Shown here one piece after another: positions 1 through 4,935 of a stretch of DNA of 9,120 bases (position 1 is its first letter; the number at the start of each line of letters is the position of its first letter). This DNA comes from Anaerolineaceae bacterium. GTDB taxonomy: Bacteria; Chloroflexota; Anaerolineae; Anaerolineales; Anaerolineaceae. The DNA lies in contig JAQVUC010000032.1 of NCBI GenBank assembly GCA_028699715.1, forward strand, positions 1 to 9,120, given 5' to 3'. The notes beneath the pieces were generated by a model that was given only the letters and a program-made list of their open reading frames with translations, ran no database searches and had not been told where the DNA came from. Both the position numbers and the translations under genes were made by a program.

Positions 1-366
1 GAAGCATACTGCATTTTGCCTGACCATATTCACCTACTAATGAGCCTTCCAGAAGGGGTAAAAAATTATTCAAATCTCCTTAGAGAGATTAAAAAGACTG
101 TTACAAAAAGTATCAGAGAACATCGGGATCAACCCAACTTAGTTATTTGGCAAGCAAGGTTTTGGGAGCACACAATTCGAAGTCAACGCGACATGCAAAC
201 ACATTACGATTACATCCATTACAACCCTGTGAAACATGGCTATGTTAATTCGGTTGATCAGTGGCAATGGTCAAGCATTAAAGACAAATCAGACAAAAAA
301 GAAATAGAAGCGAGCATTAAAAATATTGAGGGTTTAAATAAAAAGGGATATTCTTTTGTGGAGTGA
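1..366 (+). CDS. REP-associated tyrosine transposase (RAYT, IS200-like Y1 family), 5' end outside window
   Basis: The frame is open from base 1 to the TGA at 364-366, so the N-terminus lies outside the window; the TTG at 16 is internal, not a start. The visible 121 residues carry the HUH metal-binding motif (DHIHLL, HxH at visible residues 9-11), then the family signatures RFWEHTIR (53-60) and YIHYNPVKHGY (71-81), which includes the likely catalytic tyrosine, and a WQWSS motif typical of the RAYT C-terminus. Proteins of this family are single-strand DNA nucleases/transferases that recognise REP hairpins. The gene ends 8 bp before a pair of REP-like hairpins with GTAG feet, which fits a RAYT flanked by its own targets. 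No frameshift or internal stop is seen in this part, so it may be intact. The family call is firm; activity is unknown. Confidence 0.88.
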   Translation, partial: EAYCILPDHIHLLMSLPEGVKNYSNLLREIKKTVTKSIREHRDQPNLVIWQARFWEHTIRSQRDMQTHYDYIHYNPVKHGYVNSVDQWQWSSIKDKSDKKEIEASIKNIEGLNKKGYSFVE

Positions 367-373
367 TTCCATT

Positions 374-402
374 GTAGGCCGGATTGTGGTCTTCAATCCG
401 GC
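374..402 (+). repeat. REP-like hairpin 1 with GTAG foot
   Basis: The tetranucleotide GTAG (374-377) is followed by a perfect 9-bp stem, GCCGGATTG (378-386) pairing with CAATCCGGC (394-402), around a 7-nt loop. A GTAG or similar tetranucleotide at the foot of a GC-rich hairpin is the hallmark of REP sequences bound by RAYT proteins; the start GTAGGCCGGAT even matches some enterobacterial REPs. It lies just behind the RAYT gene. Genomic copy number cannot be seen here. Confidence 0.8.
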
Positions 403-424
403 AATTATTTAAAATCGGAAAAAA

Positions 425-453
425 GCCGGATTCAAAAGAAGAATCCGGCCTAC
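425..453 (-). repeat. REP-like hairpin 2, inverted relative to hairpin 1
   Basis: On the minus strand this reads GTAG (453-450), then GCCGGATTC, a 7-nt loop and GAATCCGGC (449-425). It is a second copy of the element at 374-402 in opposite orientation, 22 bp away, making a BIME-like pair spanning 374-453. The last stem pair is switched from G-C to C-G relative to copy 1, so base pairing is kept although the sequence changed. On the minus strand the hairpin is followed by six T (424-419), so it could also act as an intrinsic terminator for transcripts running toward the transposase gene. Confidence 0.8.
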
Positions 454-614
454 GGGTGCGCTGGAGGCCGGCACGATCAGAAAATACGTGCGCGGTCAGG
501 AGAACCCCGCAAAAAATCGCTTGGGGCAGGCCTATCCGTTTCATGGTGGGCACCCATGTATGCAAGCACACAGGGCAGGCAGGCGGCACGATAGGAGCAT
601 AACACTCGATTTCC
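454..614. other. non-coding GC-richer spacer between REP pair and groES regulatory region
   Basis: No convincing gene is seen on either strand; the short open frames here overlap the REP hairpins and have no family-like content. The stretch is GC-richer than its AT-rich neighbour at 640-680. It contains two copies of GGCACGAT (470-477 and 585-592). It may be the remains of an inserted element or a further REP-type repeat, but that is inference. Confidence 0.4.
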
Positions 615-645
615 TATGAGCTGTCAGCTATCAGCTATGAGCTAT
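615..645. repeat. heptamer tandem repeat (about four units, AGCT every 7 bp)
   Basis: Four consecutive 7-bp units are visible: TATGAGC (615-621), TGTCAGC (622-628), TATCAGC (629-635) and TATGAGC (636-642), followed by a partial TAT. The core AGCT recurs with exact 7-bp phase. The repeat sits about 33 bp upstream of the groES -35 element, so it is outside the core promoter. Function is unknown; short heptameric repeats of this kind expand by slippage in several bacterial lineages. Confidence 0.7.
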
Positions 646-677
646 ATAAAAATTTCGTTAGAAAATTTTACATATCC

Positions 678-706
678 TTGACTTCTACTCTATGAGGGCG
701 TATCAT
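678..706 (+). promoter_or_regulatory. groESL sigma70-type promoter
   Basis: TTGACT (678-683) and TATCAT (701-706) are separated by exactly 17 bp, each close to the housekeeping consensus. The predicted transcription start is near 712-714, inside the first arm of the CIRCE operator. An AT-rich tract at about 643-675 lies directly upstream and could help polymerase binding. Confidence 0.8.
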
Positions 707-710
707 AAGT

Positions 711-737
711 TTGGCACTCATCATGTAAGAGTGCTAA
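711..737 (+). promoter_or_regulatory. CIRCE operator (HrcA binding site)
   Basis: TTGGCACTC (711-719), a 9-bp spacer and GAGTGCTAA (729-737) match the CIRCE consensus TTAGCACTC-N9-GAGTGCTAA with one mismatch, the third base of the left arm. CIRCE is the operator of the heat-shock repressor HrcA and typically precedes groES. Its position over the predicted start site fits direct repression, and it would also be part of the mRNA leader. hrcA itself is not in the window. Confidence 0.95.
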
Positions 738-765
738 AATAACGCAAATTACAATCGGAGGAAAC

Positions 766-1056
766 ATGACAATTTCTATGAAACCATTAGGAAGTCGGGT
801 CGTAATTGAACCCATCGAACAAGAAGAAATCACTGCTGGCGGGATCGTTTTACCTGAGACCGCAAAAGAAAAACCCCAGAAGGGCACCGTTATCGCCGTT
901 GGTCCTGGCGACCGTGACGAAGACGGAAAACGCATCGAATTGGATGTAAAAGTTGGAGATGTAGTTCTGTTTGCCAAATACAGCGGCACAGAGATCAAAT
1001 ACGACGGCAAAAAGTTGTTAATTATGCGCGAGAGCGATATCCTCGCGATTCTTTAA
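766..1056 (+). CDS. groES: co-chaperonin GroES (Hsp10)
   Basis: Encodes a 96-residue protein of normal GroES length. GroES forms a heptameric lid on GroEL in the cytoplasm and closes the folding chamber. The N-terminal strand ([11 protein letters not shown]), the mobile loop with GGIVLP (about residues 25-30) that docks onto GroEL, and the C-terminal [12 protein letters not shown] and ILAIL segments are all typical. The ATG at 766 is preceded by CGGAGG (756-761) at proper spacing; a second in-frame ATG at codon 5 is possible but lacks its own ribosome site. It is the first gene of a groES-groEL operon, 28 bp upstream of groEL, transcribed from the CIRCE-controlled promoter. Nothing is unusual in the sequence. 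Confidence 0.98.
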   Translation: MTISMKPLGSRVVIEPIEQEEITAGGIVLPETAKEKPQKGTVIAVGPGDRDEDGKRIELDVKVGDVVLFAKYSGTEIKYDGKKLLIMRESDILAIL

Positions 1057-1084
1057 TCATCAAAAAAAGTTTAGGAGATAAATT

Positions 1085-2722
1085 ATGGCAAAACAATTAG
1101 TTTTCGGAGATGAAGCTCGGCGATATTTAAAGAATGGCGTCGACATTGTTGCAAACGCAGTAGCTACCACTTTGGGTCCCAAAGGGCGCAACGTAGCTTT
1201 GGACCGCAAGTACGGTTCACCCACAATTACTCACGATGGTGTTACCGTCGCGAAAGAAATCGAACTGGAAGATCCCTATGAAAATATGGGCGCTCAGCTT
1301 CTTAAAGAAGCCGCCTCAAAAACCAATGACATCGCCGGTGACGGCACCACCACATCCACAGTTCTGGCTCACGCTATCGTCAGCGAAGGTCTGCGTAACC
1401 TGGCTGCCGGCGCAAACCCGATGCTGCTCAAGCGCGGGATCGAAGCTGCCTCCAAGGCCGTTTCGGAAGCCATTCACGATCAGGCTATCGATATCACCAC
1501 CAAGGCTGAAATCGGCAACGTTGCCACCATTTCCGCCCAGGATGATCAGATCGGCGCTTTGATCGCTGATGTGATGGACAAAGTTGGAAAAGACGGCGTC
1601 ATCACTGTAGAAGAATCCAAAGCTCTCGAATTTGAGACCGAATATGTTGAAGGTATGCAATTCGACCGCGGCTACATCAGCCCCTATTTCGTGACCGATA
1701 CCGAACACATGATTTCTGAAATCGTTGATCCTTACATTCTTATTTACGATAAGAAAATCTCAGCCGCAAATGACATCGTGCCCCTGCTGGAAAAGATGGT
1801 CCAGGTTGGCAAACGCGATATTGTCATCATTTCAGAAGATGTTGATGGCGAAGCCATTGCAGCCCTGGTGCTGAACAAGATCCGCGGCGTTTTGAACGTT
1901 GTCGCTGTGAAAGCCCCTGGTTTCGGCGACCGCCGCAAGGCTATGCTGCAGGATATCGCTATCCTGACCAATGCCAGTGTCATTTCTGAAGAAACCGGCC
2001 GCAAGCTGGAAAACGCCACTATCGAAGATCTCGGCCGTGCTGAAAAGGTCACCATTGACAAAGACAACACTACCATTGTCGGCGGTAAGGGCGATTCGGC
2101 TGCCATCAAGGGCAGAATTGAACAGATCCGTGTAGAAATTGAAAACACAACCAGCGATTATGATCGCGAAAAACTTCAGGAACGCTTAGCCAAGCTTTCT
2201 GGTGGTGTTGCCATCATCCGTGTTGGCGCCGCAACCGAAACTGAACTCAAGGAAAAGAAACACCGCGTGGAAGACGCTCTGTCTGCCACTCGTGCAGCTG
2301 TTGAGGAAGGTATCGTTCCTGGTGGTGGTGTGGCATTGATCAACGCGATTGAATCCATCAAAGATTTGAAGTTTGAACAGGATGATTCCCAGATCGGTGT
2401 CAACATCGTGCGCAGCGCTTTGACAGTGCCCATGAAGAAAATTGTGGAAAACGCTGGAAAAGACGGCTCAGTGGTTGTTGAAACCGTGCGCCAACGTCAG
2501 GCAGCTGAAAACAACAAGAATATTGGTTTCAACGTCCTGACTGAAGAGTACGGCGACATGGTTGAGATGGGCGTGATCGATCCTGCCAAGGTGACCCGCG
2601 GCGCTCTCGAAAATGCTGCTTCCATCGCCGCTATGATTTTGACGACTGAAGCTTTGATCACTGATATTCCTGAACCCGAACCGGCGGCACCCGCAATGCC
2701 CCCCGGTGGCGGAATGTACTAA
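1085..2722 (+). CDS. groEL: chaperonin GroEL (Hsp60)
   Basis: Encodes 545 residues, the usual length. GroEL is the ATP-dependent double-ring cytoplasmic chaperonin that folds proteins together with GroES. Visible landmarks are LGPKGRNV (30-37) and GDGTTTS (85-91) of the nucleotide pocket, the [12 protein letters not shown] segment carrying the aspartate needed for ATP hydrolysis, the VPGGG motif and a short glycine/methionine-rich tail ending PPGGGMY. The tail is shorter than the repeated GGM tail of enterobacterial GroEL. The ATG at 1085 follows AGGAGA (1073-1078). The gene closes the groESL operon and is followed 18 bp later by an intrinsic terminator. No sign of frameshift; only this copy is visible here. 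Confidence 0.98.
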   Translation: MAKQLVFGDEARRYLKNGVDIVANAVATTLGPKGRNVALDRKYGSPTITHDGVTVAKEIELEDPYENMGAQLLKEAASKTNDIAGDGTTTSTVLAHAIVSEGLRNLAAGANPMLLKRGIEAASKAVSEAIHDQAIDITTKAEIGNVATISAQDDQIGALIADVMDKVGKDGVITVEESKALEFETEYVEGMQFDRGYISPYFVTDTEHMISEIVDPYILIYDKKISAANDIVPLLEKMVQVGKRDIVIISEDVDGEAIAALVLNKIRGVLNVVAVKAPGFGDRRKAMLQDIAILTNASVISEETGRKLENATIEDLGRAEKVTIDKDNTTIVGGKGDSAAIKGRIEQIRVEIENTTSDYDREKLQERLAKLSGGVAIIRVGAATETELKEKKHRVEDALSATRAAVEEGIVPGGGVALINAIESIKDLKFEQDDSQIGVNIVRSALTVPMKKIVENAGKDGSVVVETVRQRQAAENNKNIGFNVLTEEYGDMVEMGVIDPAKVTRGALENAASIAAMILTTEALITDIPEPEPAAPAMPPGGGMY

Positions 2723-2740
2723 ACCGATTGAAAATAGAAC

Positions 2741-2768
2741 AAAAAGCTGGCTCAAAAGCCAGCTTTTT
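2741..2768 (+). terminator. intrinsic terminator of groESL
   Basis: A perfect 12-bp stem, AAAAAGCTGGCT (2741-2752) with AGCCAGCTTTTT (2757-2768), encloses a CAAA loop and ends in a T run. It begins 18 bp after the groEL stop. The A run on the other side could let it work in both directions, though no minus-strand gene ends here. Confidence 0.92.
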
Positions 2769-2822
2769 GGCTTAAAGGGGGGTCTGATTGGGGAGCGCGG
2801 GGCGCAAAAGTGAGCAAAAAAA

Positions 2823-2851
2823 GGTTGTTAAATGAAATCTTCAAGTACAAT
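2823..2851 (+). promoter_or_regulatory. weak candidate promoter for the ferritin-like/VIT gene
   Basis: TACAAT (2846-2851) is a good -10 element and lies 22 bp before the ATG at 2873. The upstream match is poor: GGTTGT (2823-2828) at 17 bp, or TTGTTA (2825-2830) at 15 bp. A promoter is expected here because the groESL terminator isolates the gene. No recognisable Fur or manganese-regulator box was found. Confidence 0.35.
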
Positions 2852-2872
2852 AACCTGCAGTGAGGTGGAGAT

Positions 2873-3736
2873 ATGTTTGAAACAAAAGTAATGGCAGCAA
2901 TCAAGGAGTTTCAACAAGCTGAAATCAATGATCATGTAACTTATACAGAAATATCCAAGCGGCTGGATAACGAAGCTGACGCAAAGAAAATTGCCGCCCT
3001 TGCCAAAGATGAGTTGGAGCATTCCAAGTTTTGGGAAGAACATACCGGTGTTGTCGCCAAACCCCAACAATGGAAGATTTGGTTTTACGTTCTTCTTTAC
3101 AAAATCCTGGGCTACACCTTTGTGATCAAAAAGCTTGAGGAAAACGAAGAAAAAACGATCGAGAATTACAAAAGCCTGGAAGGGGTTGTGCCCGGGGTCG
3201 ACCGTCTGATCCGTGATGAAGAAGAGCACGAGATGAGTTTGATTTCCGTGCTGGATGAGCAACACTTGCAGTATACAGGCTCGATTGTGCTGGGCTTGAA
3301 TGACGCATTGGTGGAGCTTTCCGGAACTTTGGCAGGGCTGACACTGGCTTTTCAGAATACCCGCATGATCGCGCTGAGTGGCCTGGTAACCGGCATTGCT
3401 GCAGCGCTATCCATGGCAGCCTCGGAATACCTTTCTACCAAGGCGGAAAAGACGAAAAAGGATCCCGTAAAAGCATCTATTTATACCGGGATCGCCTATA
3501 TCGTCACGGTCATTTTGTTAATTTTGCCTTATCTGATCATCAGTAATTATTTTGTCGCTCTGGCTGTGATGATGACCACGGTGTTTGCAATTATTGCTTT
3601 CTTTAGTTTCTACATGTCAGTGCTCAAAGACGAGAAATTCAGTCAACATTTTCTAAGCATGGCCGCGATCAGCGTTGGTGTGGCATTGATCAGTTTCTTG
3701 TTTGGTTACCTGATTAAAAATTTCATCGAACTATAA
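2873..3736 (+). CDS. ferritin-like (erythrin) domain fused to VIT1/CCC1 iron/manganese transporter, MbfA-like
   Basis: A 287-residue inner-membrane protein with two parts. Residues 1-130 form a helical ferritin-like domain with candidate diiron ligands E17, E47-x-x-H50 (DELEH), E89 or E92, and E116-x-x-H119 (DEEEHE). Residues 137-287 form a VIT1/CCC1-type region with about five membrane segments (roughly 138-160, 165-187, 205-224, 226-251 and 260-283), including GLNDALVELSG (141-151) and SMAASEYLSTKAE (180-192), signatures of that family. In rhizobial MbfA this architecture exports iron or manganese, with the cytoplasmic ferritin-like domain sensing or delivering metal; the same role here is inference. 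The ATG at 2873 has GAGGTGG at 2862-2868. The gene stands alone between two terminators and converges on the minus-strand operon. Confidence 0.9.
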   Translation: MFETKVMAAIKEFQQAEINDHVTYTEISKRLDNEADAKKIAALAKDELEHSKFWEEHTGVVAKPQQWKIWFYVLLYKILGYTFVIKKLEENEEKTIENYKSLEGVVPGVDRLIRDEEEHEMSLISVLDEQHLQYTGSIVLGLNDALVELSGTLAGLTLAFQNTRMIALSGLVTGIAAALSMAASEYLSTKAEKTKKDPVKASIYTGIAYIVTVILLILPYLIISNYFVALAVMMTTVFAIIAFFSFYMSVLKDEKFSQHFLSMAAISVGVALISFLFGYLIKNFIEL

Positions 3737-3743
3737 AAAAAAC

Positions 3744-3765
3744 AGGGCAGGAAATTTCCTGCCCT
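3744..3765. terminator. bidirectional intrinsic terminator between convergent genes
   Basis: AGGGCAGGAAA (3744-3754) and TTTCCTGCCCT (3755-3765) make a perfect palindrome that folds as a hairpin with a loop of about six A/T bases. On the minus strand it is followed by TG and a run of eight T, so it is strong for the SHOCT-like operon, whose stop lies about 31 bp away. On the plus strand only a short T run follows, weaker but well placed 8 bp after the transporter stop. Confidence 0.88.
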
Positions 3766-3796
3766 TTGCAATTGAGGTTTTGAAGAAAAGAATAGG

Positions 3797-4213
3797 CTAT
3801 TCCAACGTTATCATGACATGTTCACCGTCTTCATCATCCTCAACATCTACCAGCACACCTTTTTGTCCTTCGTTCAAAACACCATCATCAAGCAGACTCT
3901 GCAGGTCATAATCTTCCAGGGCGTCACCGCCAATGTTGAATTTGCCACCCATCTTCATGCCCCAGCGAACCAGGGCCAGGGGGATTCTCAAATTCACCTT
4001 GCGCTTACCGCTGGCTCGGTCAGATACAACAATTTTTAACCAGTGGGCTTTGCCGTTTGCGTGTGTTTCAAAATCTGAAACAGACTCTGTGAAAGTGGTC
4101 TTTTCTTCCAGGTTGAAATCAAGTGCTTCAAGCAGTTGGACTGCTTCTTGTGCGCTGAGCTTGCCTTCCTGAACCATATTCAGGATGCGCATTTTTTCAT
4201 CTGTGTTCGACAT
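3797..4213 (-). CDS. SHOCT-like domain protein (DUF2089-associated)
   Basis: A 138-residue soluble protein without signal peptide or membrane segment. Residues 6-32 (MRILNMVQEGKLSAQEAVQLLEAL) form a short SHOCT-like helical hairpin. After a polar linker, residues about 56-138 form a second conserved region with WLKIVVSD, KVNLRIPLALVRWGMKMG and a very acidic C-terminus (DVEDDEDGEH). This two-part architecture recurs beside DUF2089 genes, but no biochemical role is established that I know of. Its ribosome site GGAG (4224-4221) overlaps the end of the upstream gene, whose stop reads TAAGGAG, so translation is probably coupled. It is the last gene of a two-gene operon and is followed by the terminator at 3744-3765. 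A partner or anti-regulator of the upstream protein is plausible but inferred. Confidence 0.75.
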   Translation of the reverse strand: MSNTDEKMRILNMVQEGKLSAQEAVQLLEALDFNLEEKTTFTESVSDFETHANGKAHWLKIVVSDRASGKRKVNLRIPLALVRWGMKMGGKFNIGGDALEDYDLQSLLDDGVLNEGQKGVLVDVEDDEDGEHVMITLE

Positions 4214-4224
4214 TTTTATACTCC

Positions 4225-4626
4225 TTAGATTAAATTAAATTCGTCTTCACCCTGCAGGTAGCGAAGAGCTTGGGTACTATCAATTTGTCCGTTCTCGAGG
4301 TCATCCAAGACCTGCTGTCGTTGGGAATCGCTAAGTTTGAAGGGGACTTCTTTTTCGGGTTGGAAACCAAGGGCCATGATTACGTCATTCAAGCGATTTT
4401 TCAAGGTGGGGTAAGAAAGCCCTAAAATTTCTTCCATGCGGTTCAGCCTTCCCTCAGAGCGGACAAAGGTCAAAAGAAAGTTGACCTGTTCATGGGTCAG
4501 ATTTTGCAGAAGATCACTTTGTGGCTCAAAGCTGCCCTCAACAGAGGTCTGACAGTTTGGGCAAAAAAACCGGGTTACGATCACTGAACCTTGGCAGATC
4601 GGGCAATTTTTTGGTAGTTTGTTCAT
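4225..4626 (-). CDS. DUF2089 family zinc-ribbon/HTH putative transcriptional regulator
   Basis: Encodes 133 residues from the ATG at 4626-4624. An N-terminal zinc ribbon is seen as C8-x2-C11 and C22-x2-C25. It is followed by a helix-turn-helix-like segment (about 43-86: EQVNFLLTFVRSEGRLNRME, then ILGLSYPTLKNRLNDVI) typical of DUF2089, and a C-terminal SHOCT-like hairpin (about 106-128, RQQVLDDLENGQIDSTQALR). An upstream in-frame ATG (4665) would add 13 residues, but it precedes the predicted transcription start and overlaps the -10 region, while the chosen ATG has AGAGGA in front, so 4626 is preferred. Repeated GTTAAGAT motifs around the promoter suggest autoregulation. DNA binding and target are inferred from the fold; the family has no settled function. 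Confidence 0.85.
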   Translation of the reverse strand: MNKLPKNCPICQGSVIVTRFFCPNCQTSVEGSFEPQSDLLQNLTHEQVNFLLTFVRSEGRLNRMEEILGLSYPTLKNRLNDVIMALGFQPEKEVPFKLSDSQRQQVLDDLENGQIDSTQALRYLQGEDEFNLI

Positions 4627-4650
4627 AATTTCCTCTTTCTTCACTTGTCT

Positions 4651-4710
4651 GTTAAGATAATACAAGAAAATATTGAAAATGTCAAGTTAAATCTTAAAAA
4701 AAGTTAAGAT
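4651..4710. promoter_or_regulatory. candidate operator repeats GTTAAGAT flanking the DUF2089 promoter
   Basis: GTTAAGAT occurs at 4651-4658, overlapping the -10, and again at 4703-4710, upstream of the -35. The second copy pairs with an inverted ATCTTAA at 4691-4697, 6 bp away. The two direct copies start 52 bp apart, close to five helical turns. The surroundings are AT-rich, so chance repeats are possible; a role as operator for the adjacent HTH protein is inference. Confidence 0.4.
4657..4685 (-). promoter_or_regulatory. near-consensus promoter of the DUF2089/SHOCT-like operon
   Basis: On the minus strand TTGACA (4685-4680) and TATTAT (4662-4657) are separated by exactly 17 bp, a perfect -35 and a five-of-six -10. 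The start would be near 4650, giving a leader of about 24 nt before the ATG at 4626. So strong a promoter in front of a putative regulator suggests it is normally held in check. Confidence 0.88.
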
Positions 4711-4895
4711 ATTCTAAAAAATAGTTTAGAAAAGTTTAAATTATTCAAATATTCCTTATTTTATTTGACTTAGGCTGTACCAGGCTTCTTTTATGTACTG
4801 CGCTGTGCAAGGATATCTTTGATTATGCCTGGTGCTCGGTTCAGGTTTTTCTAGTCTGAAACAATCTCTGGCTGCGTGTTTGTTGTTCTTCTGCT
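4711..4895. other. AT-rich divergent intergenic region with palindromes
   Basis: No gene is seen. A TTGACT at 4765-4770 with a poor -10 (TTTTAT, 4789-4794, 18 bp) could be a second plus-strand promoter. ACCAGGC (4779-4785) is inversely repeated as GCCTGGT (4827-4833), and the near-palindrome CAAGGATATCTTTG (4808-4821) lies between. These could be regulator sites for ftcD or leader structure if the upstream promoter is used. No known riboswitch was recognised. Confidence 0.35.
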
Positions 4896-4904
4896 TGGTA
4901 TAAT
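4896..4904 (+). promoter_or_regulatory. extended -10 promoter for ftcD operon
   Basis: TGGTATAAT (4896-4904) is a perfect extended -10 (TG, one base, TATAAT). No good -35 is seen at 17 bp, which extended -10 promoters do not need. The start would be near 4911, 25 bp before the ATG at 4936, and this rules out an upstream GTG start at 4876. Confidence 0.7.
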
Positions 4905-4935
4905 TGATGAATCAAGTCAAGGAGTAGCCCAATTC

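Noticed and set aside
16..366. complete short transposase starting at the TTG at 16
   Set aside because: The frame is open upstream and the residues before it (YCIL) belong to the conserved strand leading into the HUH motif, so the gene simply starts outside the window.
317..589. 90-codon minus-strand frame with cysteines near its start
   Set aside because: It overlaps the transposase tail and both REP hairpins, has no ribosome site of note, and its residues follow from the repeat sequence.
384..602. 72-codon plus-strand frame over the REP region
   Set aside because: It reads through both hairpins and repeat spacer; arginine-rich random-looking protein without family features.
615..645. CRISPR-like repeat array
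   Set aside because: Units are 7 bp with no spacers; it is a simple short tandem repeat.
4627..4665. 13-codon N-terminal extension of the DUF2089 protein
   Set aside because: Its ATG overlaps the -10 region and lies upstream of the predicted transcript start; AGAGGA marks the later ATG.
4876..4935. 20-codon N-terminal extension of ftcD from a GTG
   Set aside because: The extended -10 promoter lies inside it and the Shine-Dalgarno precedes the ATG at 4936, where family homology begins.
4780..4935. possible riboswitch (glycine or folate type) in front of ftcD
   Set aside because: Only short stems are seen, no known aptamer core was recognised, and the best promoter leaves a leader of just about 25 nt.
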